This document shows positions 33,719 through 45,199 of a stretch of 64,000 nt of DNA, in pieces; positions within the stretch are counted from its first letter, which is position 1, and each line of letters starts with the position of its first letter. Origin of the DNA: Amorphophallus konjac (lineage: Eukaryota; Streptophyta; Magnoliopsida; Alismatales; Araceae); NCBI GenBank assembly GCA_022559845.1, contig CM040128.1, positions 78,927,247 to 78,991,246 of the forward strand, written 5' to 3'. The notes under the pieces were generated by a model. That model was not told where the DNA came from, did not search any database, and saw only the letters and a list, made by a program, of their open reading frames with translations. The position numbers were made by a program, and so were the translations under genes.

Positions 33719-36446
33719 TGTAGCATCCTGCTTTTTCTATTAAAAATATTTCCGTAATTGCTTAATTAATTATTGGCTCAACTTCTAAAGAGATTATTAA
33801 AATTCTGGAAAAATATGAATCTAGTGTAAAATTGAATTTGTAACAACTTTGTCTTCAGGTAAGAGCCCAAAATAAAATTCGTATAGGCCCAATTTCGCGT
33901 TTTTAGCAGTTTCTCGTGGGTTAGAAGACCTAGTTTAACCATCGCAATTTGGGCCCAATTCAAGCCCAATTGTGCTCCAATTCGAGCCAAACCCTAGCCC
34001 ATTGATAGGTCTTTGCTTTCTCTTCGAAACCCTAAGTCTAGATGATTCTTCTGGCGGCGCGGCGGTGGATTAGAACCCTATCCGAAGTTTTCTCAGAATT
34101 TCTTCATAGGACTCTTCAACCAAATCCGATCGCTAGGAGTCCCTATAGGTTCTATTTATAGAGGGCTTTCGACACCCTAGAACCCTATTTGCACCAGCAA
34201 CAGGCGGCGTGACCGATCGTGACCGGACAGAGGGAGAATTTGGGCGTTCTAGGAGCGGTACCTAGGGTTCCGACGACCCTTCCTTTTCGTTCTTCTTTCC
34301 TTCAAGCAAAGGTAGGTGTCTCTCAGGCCAAACAAAAATCTAATAATACCATCTTGTTCGTCTTCCTGAACCCTTTCTTTTGATACCTAATTGCCTAATT
34401 TTCGTTCACCATGTTGTTCGAATTTCATGTTTTACTCCGAGGTATAAAAAAGGGCAACTTTCATGATTATTAGTTAAAGGTTGAATCTTATTGTTTTAGA
34501 TCAAAATCAAAGCATGCTATCTTGTACGAAATTTTATGCTCTTTCCAACGGTAGTATTTGCCCTAAAATTGTTCATTCTATCATGAGAAATCGAAGTTTT
34601 TAGTGTAACATGTCCAGTTCGTCGTTGGCGGGTTCCCAGGTTTATGTGACGCATCTTCCAGAGACTGTTACAACGTGACGGCTGCACGACAGACCGTCAC
34701 ATGAGCCTGACGGCCCCACGACAGACCGTCACATGCCCCTGTGTTTTAAAATTTTTAAGATTTTACCTATTTATTTTTTGAAACGTAACGCATCTACTAT
34801 GGACCGTTACATTCTTGTAACGCCCCTTACATAGACCGTCACATTCTTCTGGCAGGGCATTTTTAAACTTTAATTCATGCATTTTAACCAGGACTTGCTA
34901 TGTTTTAGTATGACTTCTTGATCTGTAACAATACAGAACGTGATAATAATCTAGTATCATGATCATAAACATTAGGTTTTAATTTCTACATGAAAGTTGT
35001 TAGATAGTCCTAAGTTGATTCATCATATGAAAATTGATAGAAACCCTTAATACTTGTATAAATTCTGATCTATGCAAAATATATGTTATTGTTTGACAGT
35101 CATGCCACTCCGGTGGGATTGACTGACCGCACCGTCTTGGTTTCCGTGTTTATTAGCCTCAATTCTTGTAATAGATGGGACTCTCCGCCGGATATTCCTT
35201 CCGTCGGACTAGGACCACTATTATGAGACCTCCATAAGACCCCGTGAGCCTGGGATTCCCACCAGGACGCCGGGCAGGTTGTACCCTAAAGACCTAAACC
35301 CCTGAACGTGGTTTGAATCGTGTTTTTGGGCCAGTTCAAGTTGGACTGATCTGTGTATTGTAACGGCCCAAGATTGGACCGTCACATCATCGTAACGGCC
35401 TTGTGTAAGACCGTCACATTCCTGTAATGGCCCAGTTATCGACCGTCACAGGTAAGATATTCTTGTATTCCCGACGTTCTTATATTCCCCTTGTTTATTA
35501 TCATGAAGCAGTTATCAAGCTTGGCCTTGAACTGTGAGATCGTGCATGATCCTTGTTTGCATCCTTGTCCTTCTACTTGATGTCATTCCCATTTTGTTGG
35601 AATTTCTCTTGATCTTAGAAGTAAGTTCATGAGCTTAAACCTTGGAACTCTTGGCCATTTAATGTGATGAATGTCTAGACTAGGATCTATGATCCAACCC
35701 TTCAATGCCAACCATCATAAAGGGCCCGGTCTGGTCCTGGGAGGAGCGCCCGAAAGTACTTGTGCCCCGGGGAGTTTGTAATGACAAGGTGTGGCATTGC
35801 ACCGAAGTGCATGACTAGCGTGATTGGTCTAAGACATTCCACTTTTACTCAATTACTTGAAATTCCTGTGTGACATGATATGCGTGCTTGATGTGGCCAA
35901 CTCCATTTATCATTTTCGTGCAATTTCATGAAAGTTCTTGCTATACTTGTCTCTGCTTATCACTTGAAATTTCATATTCGTATTCCTTTCCTATCTATCT
36001 CTTGCCATTGTTTATCATTGTTTCTATTGCAAACATTATTTATAATTGAATGGTTAATCATTTTAACTATGCCTGATGATAGAGATATAAAATCCTACTG
36101 AGCTTTGCTCACCCTACTTTCCAATCTTTTTCAGGTAGCTCAGATGAGGACGTGCGTTCCGATGGGGACGGGAACGAGTGATTCCAGGAGCGAGCCATTT
36201 AGAGTTTATGTTCAAGTCAAGTTTAGATTGGTGGTTCTCTAGAGTTGATGTATTTTCCATTAATGAGATAGAAGTCCACAAGGAGTCGGGTGTAATTGAA
36301 TACTTTTTATTTTGATTATTAATAAAGTTGGGTTAATTGTTTTTTTATTATTAGCCTGGTGGTTAGTCTCTTGTGGCAATGTACGCTCTGATTGACATGA
36401 TTGATATAAACTGCTACGTTCTGATTTTCTGCATCGGGGCGTGACA
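33719..36446 (+). repeat. Tekay 3' LTR
   Basis: 2728 bp, nearly the same as the 5' LTR. A short duplication around AAGCCCAATT near 33960-33970 and scattered substitutions separate them. Confidence 0.95.
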
Positions 36447-36451
36447 TAGGC

Positions 36452-37205
36452 CGTTGAGTCGTCTAAAGCCTGGGACGATGGTTCCAATTTTTGAGTTGAT
36501 GCGTGGATAAATGGGCTTCGGCTTAGTATCAACTTAGAGATCTGGATTCTTGACCAAGTCTGGATGGCTTAGTAATATTATCCTTGATTATTTTCTATTT
36601 TAGTTTGTTTTAACTTTTTGTTTTAGCCCAGCATGCATCATGTAGGATTTTGAGCTTTAATGTTGAAAATCCTCATATTAAGTCAGTAATAAGGGCCACT
36701 CACTCTTGATTTGAGTTGACATGAAATATTCCATTCCAAATCGAGTGCTATGTTCTCCTTAAAGCCGCTCAGGCTGGTTCCTCGAAGCATCCTTTGACTG
36801 GATTCCTACCTCCTTTCCTTTATTTTCTTACAAATCCACCTTGGTTGCAGCACGTCCACATTGGCTGGTAATCGCTCTCCATGGTGTTTCTCCATTCGTG
36901 CCCTCCCATACATTTTGTTAGCTTAGTTTTCATCCAGGCAATTGTTGCTTTCTCATAATCATCCGAAGTTGTTTTATTCAGAATCATGAAAGATTTCTAA
37001 CGCTTAGTGTCGGAGGCGTGCCTCATCACACCGTGGCATCTACTTTTCACTCCATTTCATCCTCATTCCGCTTTATTTAACTTTCACTCCGTTTTATTTC
37101 CATTACGTTTCATTCCGTCTCACTCCCTTGCAAAGCAGACGCCAAGGCGGGACAGCAGTAGACACACCAAAATCGGTGCTTTGTTGAGTGAATTTCATGT
37201 CAGGA
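36452..37205. other. Unassigned non-coding sequence
   Basis: It continues the sequence interrupted at 26358. T-rich, no ORF, no clear repeat. It may be the 3' part of the host gypsy element. Confidence 0.35.
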
Positions 37206-37264
37206 TGTAATGCCCCAAAGTGGACTTCATTACTGGTTTAATGAGTGGATTTTTCTATTTTTTA

Positions 37265-37540
37265 GATATAACGACCGTTGTCTAGTCGCTATTTAAATAA
37301 CACCCTATGAGGTGTCGCTATTTCCTCGAGACTACTTAAATAAACGACCATGTGTGTGTGCGTTGTTTTTAATTCTTTCCAATTTCCACTCGAATTAATT
37401 TCTATGAATTAACGCCTTTATGAGCGACGCTATTTATTGAACGCCTCCGCGCGTGGTCGCTAATTATGAATTTCTTAATTTCTGGAAAGTCCAAAATTTC
37501 CAGGAAATAGCGGCACTCCGAGGGGCGCTGTTTAGAAAAG
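37265..37540. repeat. Type-A dyad array
   Basis: Units are AACGAC/GTCGCT (37270-37290), AACACC/GGTGTC (37299-37316), AACGCC/GACGCTATT near 37409-37435, GAACGCCTCC/GTGGTCGCT near 37439-37460, and GCGGCACTCC/GGGGCGCT near 37510-37530. The arm sequence changes from unit to unit, but most pairs stay complementary. Confidence 0.65.
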
Positions 37541-37680
37541 TGACAGTCTCTAAGTTGCCATTTCCATTCCGTCTCCGCTTCGCCTGCAACCTTCCCAGAT
37601 AGTGTCCTTCCTCGTTTCAACGTCCCTACTCGAAAATTATCTTTCCTTGTTTTAATTCCATTGGAATAAGGATCTTTAAC

Positions 37681-37691
37681 CCTATAAATAC
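37681..37691 (+). promoter_or_regulatory. Putative TATA box
   Basis: CCTATAAATAC, about 475 bp after the proposed LTR start and about 140 bp after the dyad array. Confidence 0.5.
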
Positions 37692-38526
37692 CCTTCTGTT
37701 CAATCCCGCAGGAGTTCCTTCGGCAGTCATCGTTTTGATATATACGGAGTGCCATAGCCACTAAGAAAGGGAGAATTCGGCCTTAACATCGCCTGCTATT
37801 TTCCTCTCCCCTTCTCACTGCTGTCGTGGTGCCTTTGCTCTGCTGCTTCCCTCTTCCTGCCACTGCCGTCGCCAGACTTTTGCAGTTGCTGCGGCCGAAG
37901 CTTGTGTTCTCTCTTCTACTCACAGGTGTAGAAGGAGCCAGCCCTTCTTATACCTTCTATTTGCTTTTTATTAGTTGCATATCATCATTTTTAAAGCGTT
38001 GGCTAAGGTCATCTTGGCATATTATTTGTTAGCTTATTTGCATTCATATTCTCCCCTACCTTTTGCTCTCTTCTTAAGGGGTTTAAAACAAACACACAAG
38101 GTGTGTTCATGCCTTTGTTGCATGGCGGGCTTTATTTCTATAGAGCATTAATACTACACTCACTTTTGGCTAATCCATATCTCTTTGTTGTATTTGCTTG
38201 TCTTATAAGGGTAATCAAGATAAAAACCCCCTTCATCGGCCGGCCGATTGGAGGAGGAAGTTGGATCTACATCTCACCCGCTTACAAGGTATTCTCCGTG
38301 ATCATCTTTCTTCTTTTGAGGTAACCCCTCTCACGATCACACTCCTTAGTAGCATCATATGCTCCCTCCCCTTATTATTATGCTTATGTTAATTTTTCTT
38401 CCTTTTTAAATGTCTATCTGAGACGTTCACATTGTGAAGGGGATAGAAGAAGTGGAGAGCACTCAAACCACAACACGTGAGATTTTTAAGGTGGTTCGGT
38501 TGCTATCTAGCACGCCTACGTCCACC

Positions 38527-38545
38527 CCTCACCAACCCGGTGAGG
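38527..38545. repeat. Hairpin conserved in copia-like LTR ends
   Basis: CCTCACC, five bases, GGTGAGG. The same 7-bp stem with a six-base loop is at 61469-61488 on the opposite strand orientation of the related LTR. Confidence 0.75.
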
Positions 38546-38604
38546 CTTCCTGCTGACACACAGCTTAACTGCTGATCCACAGCTTCGAGGGCACAAATCC
38601 CTTA

Positions 38605-38682
38605 CAACAGCTGAGCCTCACAGCTTGCTACGGCTGAGCCTCATAGCTTGCTATTGTTGAGCCTCACAGCTTGCTACGGGGA
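38605..38682. repeat. Three tandem units of about 25 bp
   Basis: CTGAGCCTCACAGCTTGCTA-like units begin near 38610, 38634 and 38659. Confidence 0.85.
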
Positions 38683-38970
38683 CGACGCCCCACACACAAC
38701 AAGGATAGAGGTAAAAAGAGAAACTCAAAACAAAAAGAACAAAAGCATGGAGGATCAATGCACCACTGGAGGATGAAAGGCACATGATAAACATCAATGA
38801 GAATCATTCTTCCAGAAGCATCGTGGCTAGATAGCTGGCTGGACACTCTCTTCTTTTCCTTCTTCTCTCAAGACTACACTCTTTACTTTTCTCTCTTAGA
38901 GTCTCACGTTCAAGCCTTCTCTAAATTTCCTAACAGCTCAGTAGCTTTTCATGCAAGGGAAGGGCGTCCA

Positions 38971-38980
38971 ATTTATAGGC
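38971..38980 (-). promoter_or_regulatory. Putative TATA box of the minus-strand copia-like LTR
   Basis: The minus strand reads GCCTATAAAT. The dyad array begins about 410 bp upstream in the LTR's own direction. Confidence 0.45.
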
Positions 38981-39717
38981 TCAAGCAGCAGCAATTTTCC
39001 CTCCAAGGTCCTGCTACTTGATTGGCTGGAGAAAAGAAATAGTTCTTCAAATAAATCACACCTGTAGCATCTACTGCCTCATTGGCTGGCAGCACCAAGG
39101 ACGTCCTTCTGTCCTGGAAGATCTCTTGGGCAGTATTTCTAATTGGTCAGATGCAAAAAGGCAAATAGCCTTGAAAGGGACCTTTCCCCCATTTGTAAAC
39201 AATCAGCACCATTGACCAAAAGGGCTGATCTGGTAAGCCAATGATGACAAGGACAATGGCTTATCCTAGGAACCTTTTCCAAGCCTCAAAAATCATGTTT
39301 CTAGCGGTTTGCGTCGGACTTCTTTGCTCTTTGTACGGTTTTCAAAAACACAAAGTTGACTTGATTTTGTTAGATGAACCTTTATTTTGTCGATGTAGCT
39401 TTCCCCATGCATCGACGTAACTGTTGAAGGTGGCCTTGTAGACGGCTTCTGGAAGACCCCCTACGTCGATGCCCTGAGAGCACAGGGTCGACGCAGCTGA
39501 CTGAGCTGCTCCCTAATAGAACGTGGAAAAAGAGGAGCCGACTCCTGGGGTCGACACTTCAATGAACCGCTTAGACGAGGGACGTGTGGTGCGTTGAAGC
39601 AGCTTTGCCCATGCGTTGACTCAGCCTTCAGCTACATGCTGTTTGTCACGGCTATGACCCATTTTTCACTACTATCAGCTATTTTATACCCTTAACGAGC
39701 TATTTGTCACCCTTATT

Positions 39718-41887
39718 ATTTATTTTTTTTATAGAAAGCCCTGCCTAGTGGTGATTTAGAATGTGGATCCAATTCGGAACCCACAGTCTAAATCACAACC
39801 AGGGGGTATTTTATTGATCATTAGAAGAATAGAACTTACATCACTCTAATGCTAGGCATACCTAGCTTATCTAGTCTAGCAGCACCCTTAGTTACACTGG
39901 GAAGATCATGCTGCGAAGTAAAAAAAGAAATACAATGTGAGTGACAAGCAAAATTAGCTAAAGAATCTGCAGCTGAGTTGGCTTCTCTGAATATGTGGGA
40001 GAAATTCTTGGTTTGAGGAGGATAGCTCCAGATTTCTCTGATAAATGGTAGAATCTCCCAAGACAATCCGTTTCCTTGTTAAGCACTTGAATTAGAAGAA
40101 GAGAGTCACTCTCAATCAAAGCAGGGTGAGAGGAGATCGCATGGAGGTATTTTATTCCATCAGCCATAGCTCTAGCTTCAGCCACTAGGCTTGGACAATT
40201 CTCATAATAGTGGCAAAAGGCCAACAAAATATGGCCTTGGAAGTCCCTAATAATATCGCCACCACCAGAATGTCCTGCCTGTTTGTGCGCACCATCAGTA
40301 TTAAGCTTGAGGAAGGGCCAAGGCGGGTAAGACCATTTGACAATTTTCACTAAAGGAGACGCCCGAGTAGTAGCAGTAATGCCAAAGTTTGCAAGGATGG
40401 TGCGGCTGAGCTTCTGACATTCCCAAAGCTTGGCAATGTTGATCACCTGTTTTACTTGAGAAACAACTTTGTGGAATAAGCCTTGAGGTGAGATGAATTT
40501 CCTGTCATACCTAGCAGCATTTCTGGCATGCCATAGCTCCCACAGCCCATAGCCAATAGCAGCTAATTTGAATAGACCAAACAAGGAGTGAACATGGGAA
40601 TTCTGGATAATATTGAGAATCATGGAATTAACAGTCTGGCCTCTGAAATCACAGCCGTTTCTTTGAAAAGAAGACCAAAGATAGGTAGCCCAATCACTTT
40701 TAATAAAGAGATGATTAGAATCCTCCACTTTGTGTTGCTTGCAGCAGTGGCATTTCAAAGGGAGAGGGATGCCAATGGATTTCACCCTTGTGTCAGTAGG
40801 GATGCAGTTATGAAGAATCCTCCACAGGTGGATGGAAATTTTAGTAGGAACCCATTTGGTCGATAGCCGATCATAAGGTAGAATGTTCATATCAGAGGCT
40901 TGCCTGCAGGTAGCTTTATAAATGGAAGAAGTCAAGCAATTGCCTGAGGAAGCAAGGCTCCATACCTCCATATCTTGATAGTGATTTAAAGTGGTATGCC
41001 AGATAGTTGTTTTGATACCAGGAGGAAGAGTTCGGTCAATTAAGGAAATGTCCTCCGGTGCTGGGTTCAATATAACCTCCCTGACAGTAGCCTTCGGGTG
41101 GTGAACTTGGGTAGTGGTGATGTAAGATATCGAAGGCTTGTTACCGAGCCAAATGTCCTTCCAGAAATTGGTTGAGGAGCCATCACCCACAATGACTTTT
41201 TTGTATTGCAAAATCAGTTCCTTAGCCTTTGTCCAGCTCCGCTTAGAATGGCCCCTCATTTCCTTGAAATCAACCTAAGAGAGATGCCTGCCCCTTATGT
41301 ATTTTGCCCTGAAATACAAAGCCCATATGGAATTAGAGTGAATAGCCTTCCATAGCATTTTGACCCTAAACGCCAACTCCACCTGCCTCAAGGAGAGAAT
41401 GCCAAGTCCACCCCTGTTAACAGGTTTGCATATAGTGTTCCAGGATAACCAGTGCCTTTTGTTTCCTTGATTAGAGGAGCCCCAGAAGAAATTAGCAAAT
41501 GAACGGTCTAAAGTCTGGTGTATACCAGCATGCAGAGGAGAGGATGCTAATGAATAAATGGGGATAGATGTAAGAATATGTTTCAGCAGAACCACTCTAG
41601 CCCCTTGAGATAAATAGGTAGCATTCCAGCCTTCTATTCTCTTCTGAATGGAGGAAACAATGCCAGAAAAGTAAACTTTCTTGGATCTGCCATAAATAAG
41701 AGGAAAACCCAGGTATTTGTGAGGGAAGGAGTGGTGAGAAAAGCCGGTGATATCCCGAATCCTCTTAATAGTTGAGGCCTTTGCCTTTGGATGAGTGAAG
41801 AAACCACTCTTGCCCACATTAACTAACTGGCCAGAAGCTCTTTCATAGGATTTAATGATGCCCATCAGGTATCTAATAGAAGAAGCA
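39718..41887 (-). mobile_element. 5'-truncated LINE (L1 type)
   Basis: The 14-bp duplication TTGTCACCCTTATT stands at 39704-39717 and 41888-41901. On the minus strand the element ends in an A-rich tail (about 39718-39735). Its 5' end is cut inside RT, just after the position of the catalytic YADD/FADD box. Such truncation and long duplications are normal for L1-type LINEs, which copy themselves at the nicked target. Confidence 0.93.
39836..41887 (-). pseudogene. LINE ORF2 C-terminal half: RT end, zf-RVT, RNase H
   Basis: The RT end shows YERASGQLVNVGKSGFF, KYLGFPLIYGRSKK, GWNATYLSQGARVVLLKHIL and NRGGLGILSLRQVELAFRVK-type blocks. An in-frame stop at about 41275 follows. The same frame goes on with the zinc-finger-like region (LWRILHNCIPT, CHCCKQHKVEDSNHLF) and a plant-type RNase H (LKLNTDGAHK with Asp, EARAMADGIKY with Glu, ESDSLLLIQVL with Asp). 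A frameshift near 40060 leads into the last block (HIFREANSAADSLAN, final Asp). The RNase H at the ORF2 end is known from a group of plant L1 elements. The endonuclease and the RT palm are missing. Confidence 0.93.
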
Positions 41888-42111
41888 TTGTCACCCTTAT
41901 TTAACAATAGTCGTTGCTTGTGTATGTGTTGTCAGTCTTGTGCATTGTTGGGCCTTTCCCTCTTGGCTGCGTTGACGCAACAAGGATCTTGCATTGACGT
42001 AGCTTCATGGGTTCTTGAGTAGCTGGCGATCTTCCGTGGACGGCGTCGATGCAGTGAGGGAATGGCGTCGACGCAACCTTTGTTGATTTTTGCTCATTTG
42101 AACTCAGCAAG

Positions 42112-42190
42112 CTATTTGTCAGCCTTATATACCTATTTGTCACCCTTATGCGCCATTTGTCACCGTTATCTATCTATTTGTCACCCTTAC
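42112..42190. repeat. Short tandem repeat CTATTTGTCACCCTTAT, period 20-21 bp
   Basis: Copies start at 42112, 42133, 42153 and 42174, with a further copy at about 39700 on the other side of the LINE. The LINE's target duplication is cut from one copy. Confidence 0.85.
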
Positions 42191-42591
42191 TCAATTGTAT
42201 TGTTTGCCTTGATTTTTCATTTGTTTGTGCAAGAGGGTGAATTCCACTTGGCTTTTCCTTTCCAGTTTCATCCTTCTGCATCGTATGCCTCGATTTCTGT
42301 TCATCCAACTGCCTCGATTTCTATGCCTTAGCTTTTCATGACCTTTCTTGATTTTTCTTGATCTTTACTGGCACTGCTATTGTAAACTTGAGTGACTACT
42401 TAGACTCTTCATTCTCTCAGCTATGTTTGATTGCGTTGACGTAGCTAGGAGATTGGATCGACGCAGCCTAGGCTCGTTTGGGCTTGTTTCAGCTTCTTCA
42501 TACCTATCAATTAAAAGATGCTTCATGAGTTTCTTAATTAGTTGATCAATGACTTATGGTGAGACATCATCGAAACATCATTTACCCAACA

Positions 42592-43038
42592 TAACCCTCA
42601 TCAAGTCTATATGAAAGTCCAACCTAAACTTCCAAGGAAGCCTGCAATTTCTGTGCCAGTCCAACTCACCATGTGAGTGAGTGCCTTACTATAGCGTGAC
42701 TCCCACCAGTCATCCAAGCTCAAATCCAATATGTCTTAGGGTTCTCTCAGCTCAAGTGTGATACATTTTCAAATGATTATAATCTAGGCTGGAGCAATCA
42801 CCCAAATTTCCCTTGGATGTATTAAATAATCCAAGCCCATTTGTCTAAACTTTCATCTTAGGAAGTCCATGAGCGGCCCATGTGTAATCAACTTCAGCCC
42901 AACTCATCTAACCCTAACTTCAACAGCAACATTGATACTAGGGGGGATTCACTAGGCCACTACTTCAAACCTTAAATCATGTACTCTCAGTTTACTTACC
43001 ATGACCTTCCTTCAATATTACACTAACCTCCTCAATAC
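42592..43038. other. Non-coding sequence before the Athila-like ORF
   Basis: No ORF. There is a run of short words but no repeat I could define. Confidence 0.35.
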
Positions 43039-43062
43039 GTGAATAATAATGATGATGATCTT

Positions 43063-43950
43063 ATGCCTGTCATTTTGGCTCAAGATGTCAATAGTGGGAA
43101 TGAGGGGGAGTGCACTAGCAATGCCATGATGAAGGAAGGGAAAGAATTAGGGGGTGGATTGAAGGATAATGATGATCATATTGATATCATCACCCCATTC
43201 TATGAATGTTTTGAGGTTGAGAATATCACTATGAAGAATAGTGGCCCAAACAACTCAATTAAGGATATACATGAAGAGGGGGATTACTTTATGGTTAATA
43301 ATCTTGATGATTTAATGAAGACGAATTCTGAATATCCTCCTCCTCTTGAAGAACATGAGGAAGGGGCCTTGTTGGAAAAGTTTACATTTAATCTACCCAC
43401 CCTATTATTGGATAATTTGATTGATAATTTTCTTTCGATTGATGAGTTTGATGAAGGGGCCTTGTTAGAGAATTTCACATTTGATCTAACCCCTGAGCCC
43501 TGTCCCATAATGTCTGAATCATTGGATGAATTAGATTCTGGGCTCATGCTTCCTTCCAATTTGATTCCCCTAAAAGTTAAGCCTCTCCAATATGACATTT
43601 TAGGACCTGAGGGGGATATGTCAGCTATATTCACCTTTGATTTGACTTCCCATCGGGAAGACCAGTTGATTAATGCTCTTAATGCACATGAGGCTATCAT
43701 TGAGGGGAATGTGACAAATAATGTCGATCTTATTCATAAGCCACCAATGCCTGAACAAGTTACCGTGGAGGAAGTAGTCAATAAAGGGGTAGTCAGGTCG
43801 GTAGATATGGGACAAGAGGACCAATGGGTAGATACTGGGCAAAGGTTCCACCCCAATCTTGAAAGATTAATGGCCATTGATCGTTACATGACCCCTAAAG
43901 AAGACAACTGGCTCACGCATATTGTTAATGTTAAAATCAATAATGTATGA
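43063..43950 (+). CDS. Uncharacterised acidic ORF in an Athila-like element
   Basis: The frame is open from about 43027. The first ATG is at 43063, giving 295 codons. It is strongly acidic, with no predicted membrane segment and no retroviral motif. Three weak internal repeats share EGALLE(K/N)FTF(N/D)L or a shorter form, at residues about 108-120, 139-151 and 190-203 counted from 43039. It lies between an unassigned stretch and the 3' region of an Athila-like element, where env-like or unknown ORFs are common. It has no stop over 900 bp in an otherwise decayed region, so it could be a real product of a non-autonomous element. No function can be given. Confidence 0.5.
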   Translation: MPVILAQDVNSGNEGECTSNAMMKEGKELGGGLKDNDDHIDIITPFYECFEVENITMKNSGPNNSIKDIHEEGDYFMVNNLDDLMKTNSEYPPPLEEHEEGALLEKFTFNLPTLLLDNLIDNFLSIDEFDEGALLENFTFDLTPEPCPIMSESLDELDSGLMLPSNLIPLKVKPLQYDILGPEGDMSAIFTFDLTSHREDQLINALNAHEAIIEGNVTNNVDLIHKPPMPEQVTVEEVVNKGVVRSVDMGQEDQWVDTGQRFHPNLERLMAIDRYMTPKEDNWLTHIVNVKINNV

Positions 43951-44117
43951 GAGCAGCATATTTCTAGCCCCAGTGCGTACATGCTTACTCTTATCTTTAA
44001 ATGGCATAAATGTTGACATTTAAAAGAAGATAAGATAACATGATGGCTCATTCTTAACGCAACTCGTTGGTTATGGAGCTTTATTGTGTCCCATTGAAGA
44101 CGTTAAACTTAGCGCTT

Positions 44118-44135
44118 GTTGGGGGATAACCCAAC
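44118..44135. repeat. Hairpin GTTGGG...CCCAAC
   Basis: Six paired bases around GGATAA, within AGCGCTTGTTGGGGG. A very similar phrase is common downstream of coding regions in Athila-type elements, which supports that assignment. Confidence 0.65.
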
Positions 44136-44638
44136 GTTTCATCTTTAATGTTTCAGTAAGTCATTTTCATTTTTTCTTTGTAGGAGTCAGGAGTAGCACC
44201 AGGAGGATGTTCGGCGAGAACCACATCCGCACGCCCTAGGTTGTACCTTTCCCTATTAAGCTTTCATGAGCACATTGTTCTATTCTTACATTGTTCATAT
44301 CATCAAAGACTGTTATTTAAGTTGGGGGTAAGGGTAATCAATGTAAAAATATCATACAACCTGATGCCGCATTTTGTTAAGAAAAAGAAAACAAAATCCC
44401 CAACTGAGTTTTCATGATTCATGCTCTTATGAAAGAGACTCTGAAATGGAGAAGACTGTGGAGATGAATTATGGAATATTTTTTAGTGTCTAGTCATGGG
44501 AACTAATTTAGAATCTCCTAAAGTCCCTTAGCACTTTAAAAAAAATCACTCACACACTAATGAAGCAAGTAGGACAAGCCTTCTATCATTTGGTATGGTG
44601 TCTGATACTCTGTCCTCCCTAGTGAAGAGTTAGATCTA

Positions 44639-44851
44639 AAAAAAATCATGAAAAATACCCCTAATCTTAGTAACTAGGCCTCTTCACCTAAGGCAAGTGT
44701 TGAGGTTCACGTCAAACGGTGAAGAGATGTGCAGCATCATGTGTTTGAAAAAAATATGAAAATGTCATTGATCCTAGTAATCGGGCCTCTTCACCTAAGG
44801 CAAGTGTTGAGATTCACGTCAAACGGTGAAGGGATGTGCAGCACCATGTGT
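44639..44851. repeat. Two tandem units of about 106 bp
   Basis: The units begin near 44639 and 44746. They share GGCCTCTTCACCTAAGGCAA, TCACGTCAAACGGTGAAG and GATGTGCAGCA with few differences. Confidence 0.9.
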
Positions 44852-45186
44852 TAAAAAAAAGAGTGAAAGCTACCACGATCAAAGATCTGATCTGGGAGGT
44901 GTAGAATTGAAAGACACCTAACTGAAATGGCAATATGGAGGATGCAATTGTCCAACTATGGATTTAGATTTCACAAGCACAAGTGCTATGAAATTTTGGG
45001 AGTATTCTAAGAAAGTCATGAGCATCATGTTCTAATTCTATGACTAGTATGCTTTAATGATTTCGAAGTCCTAATCCTTAGTTGATTCCATGAAGGAGGA
45101 TCTTGACATGAGGTATGAAACCTTTAAACTCTTGTTGATCCCCAATTTTTAGTCTATTTGCATTGCTAAGGGACTAGCAATGAGTA

Positions 45187-45199
45187 AGTTAGGGGGGTG
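45187..45199 (+). promoter_or_regulatory. Polypurine tract of the Athila-like element
   Basis: AGTTAGGGGGG then TG precede the LTR start TGATGAACGC at 45200. Position and composition fit a plus-strand primer. Confidence 0.7.

Larger units (their letters stand above)
26364..36446 (+). mobile_element. Complete Del/Tekay-type chromovirus (Ty3/gypsy)
   Basis: LTRs 26364-29083 and 33719-36446 start TGTAGCATCC and end GGGCGTGACA. The duplication TAGGC is at 26359-26363 and 36447-36451. The initiator tRNA-Met primer site and a polypurine tract are both in place. Coding order is gag, protease, RT, RNase H, integrase, chromodomain, the order of Ty3/gypsy chromoviruses. The chromodomain after integrase and the LTR layout point to Del/Tekay. 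Frameshifts and stops break gag, the integrase middle and the tail, so this copy is not active itself. Confidence 0.95.
37206..38432 (+). repeat. Probable partial LTR with a type-A dyad array and TATA box
   Basis: TGTAATGCCCC at 37206 looks like an LTR start. A dyad array follows (about 37265-37540) and then CCTATAAATACCC at 37681. A CT-rich leader-like part comes after it. The right end is not visible and seems cut by the copia-like LTR at about 38433. There is no coding content; 37826-38032 is only a chance ORF. Confidence 0.45.
39389..42461. repeat. Type-D paired-palindrome array, split by the LINE
   Basis: Pairs of GCGTCGACGC-like palindromes. TCGA or TTGA centres start at 39390/39412, 39466/39488, 39594/39616, 41972/41994, 42046/42068 and 42436/42458. 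All six pairs are exactly 22 bp apart. Removing the LINE (39718-41887) makes the first five pairs one array of about 510 bp, with the sixth about 370 bp further on. Confidence 0.85.
38433..42591 (-). mobile_element. Copia/Sirevirus-like LTR, minus strand, with a LINE inside
   Basis: On the minus strand it starts TGTTGGGTAAATGATG at 42591. It contains a dyad array, a TATA box (38971-38980) and, near its end, the block GGTGAGGGGTGGACGTAGG followed by CCGAACCACC. The same order with nearly the same block occurs on + in the LTR at 59540-61597. No primer site or pol flanks it, so it is a solo or truncated LTR. The left end (38433, TGTGAAGG on +) is a guess, and I found no matching target duplication. 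Without the LINE it is about 2 kb, like its relative. Confidence 0.6.
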
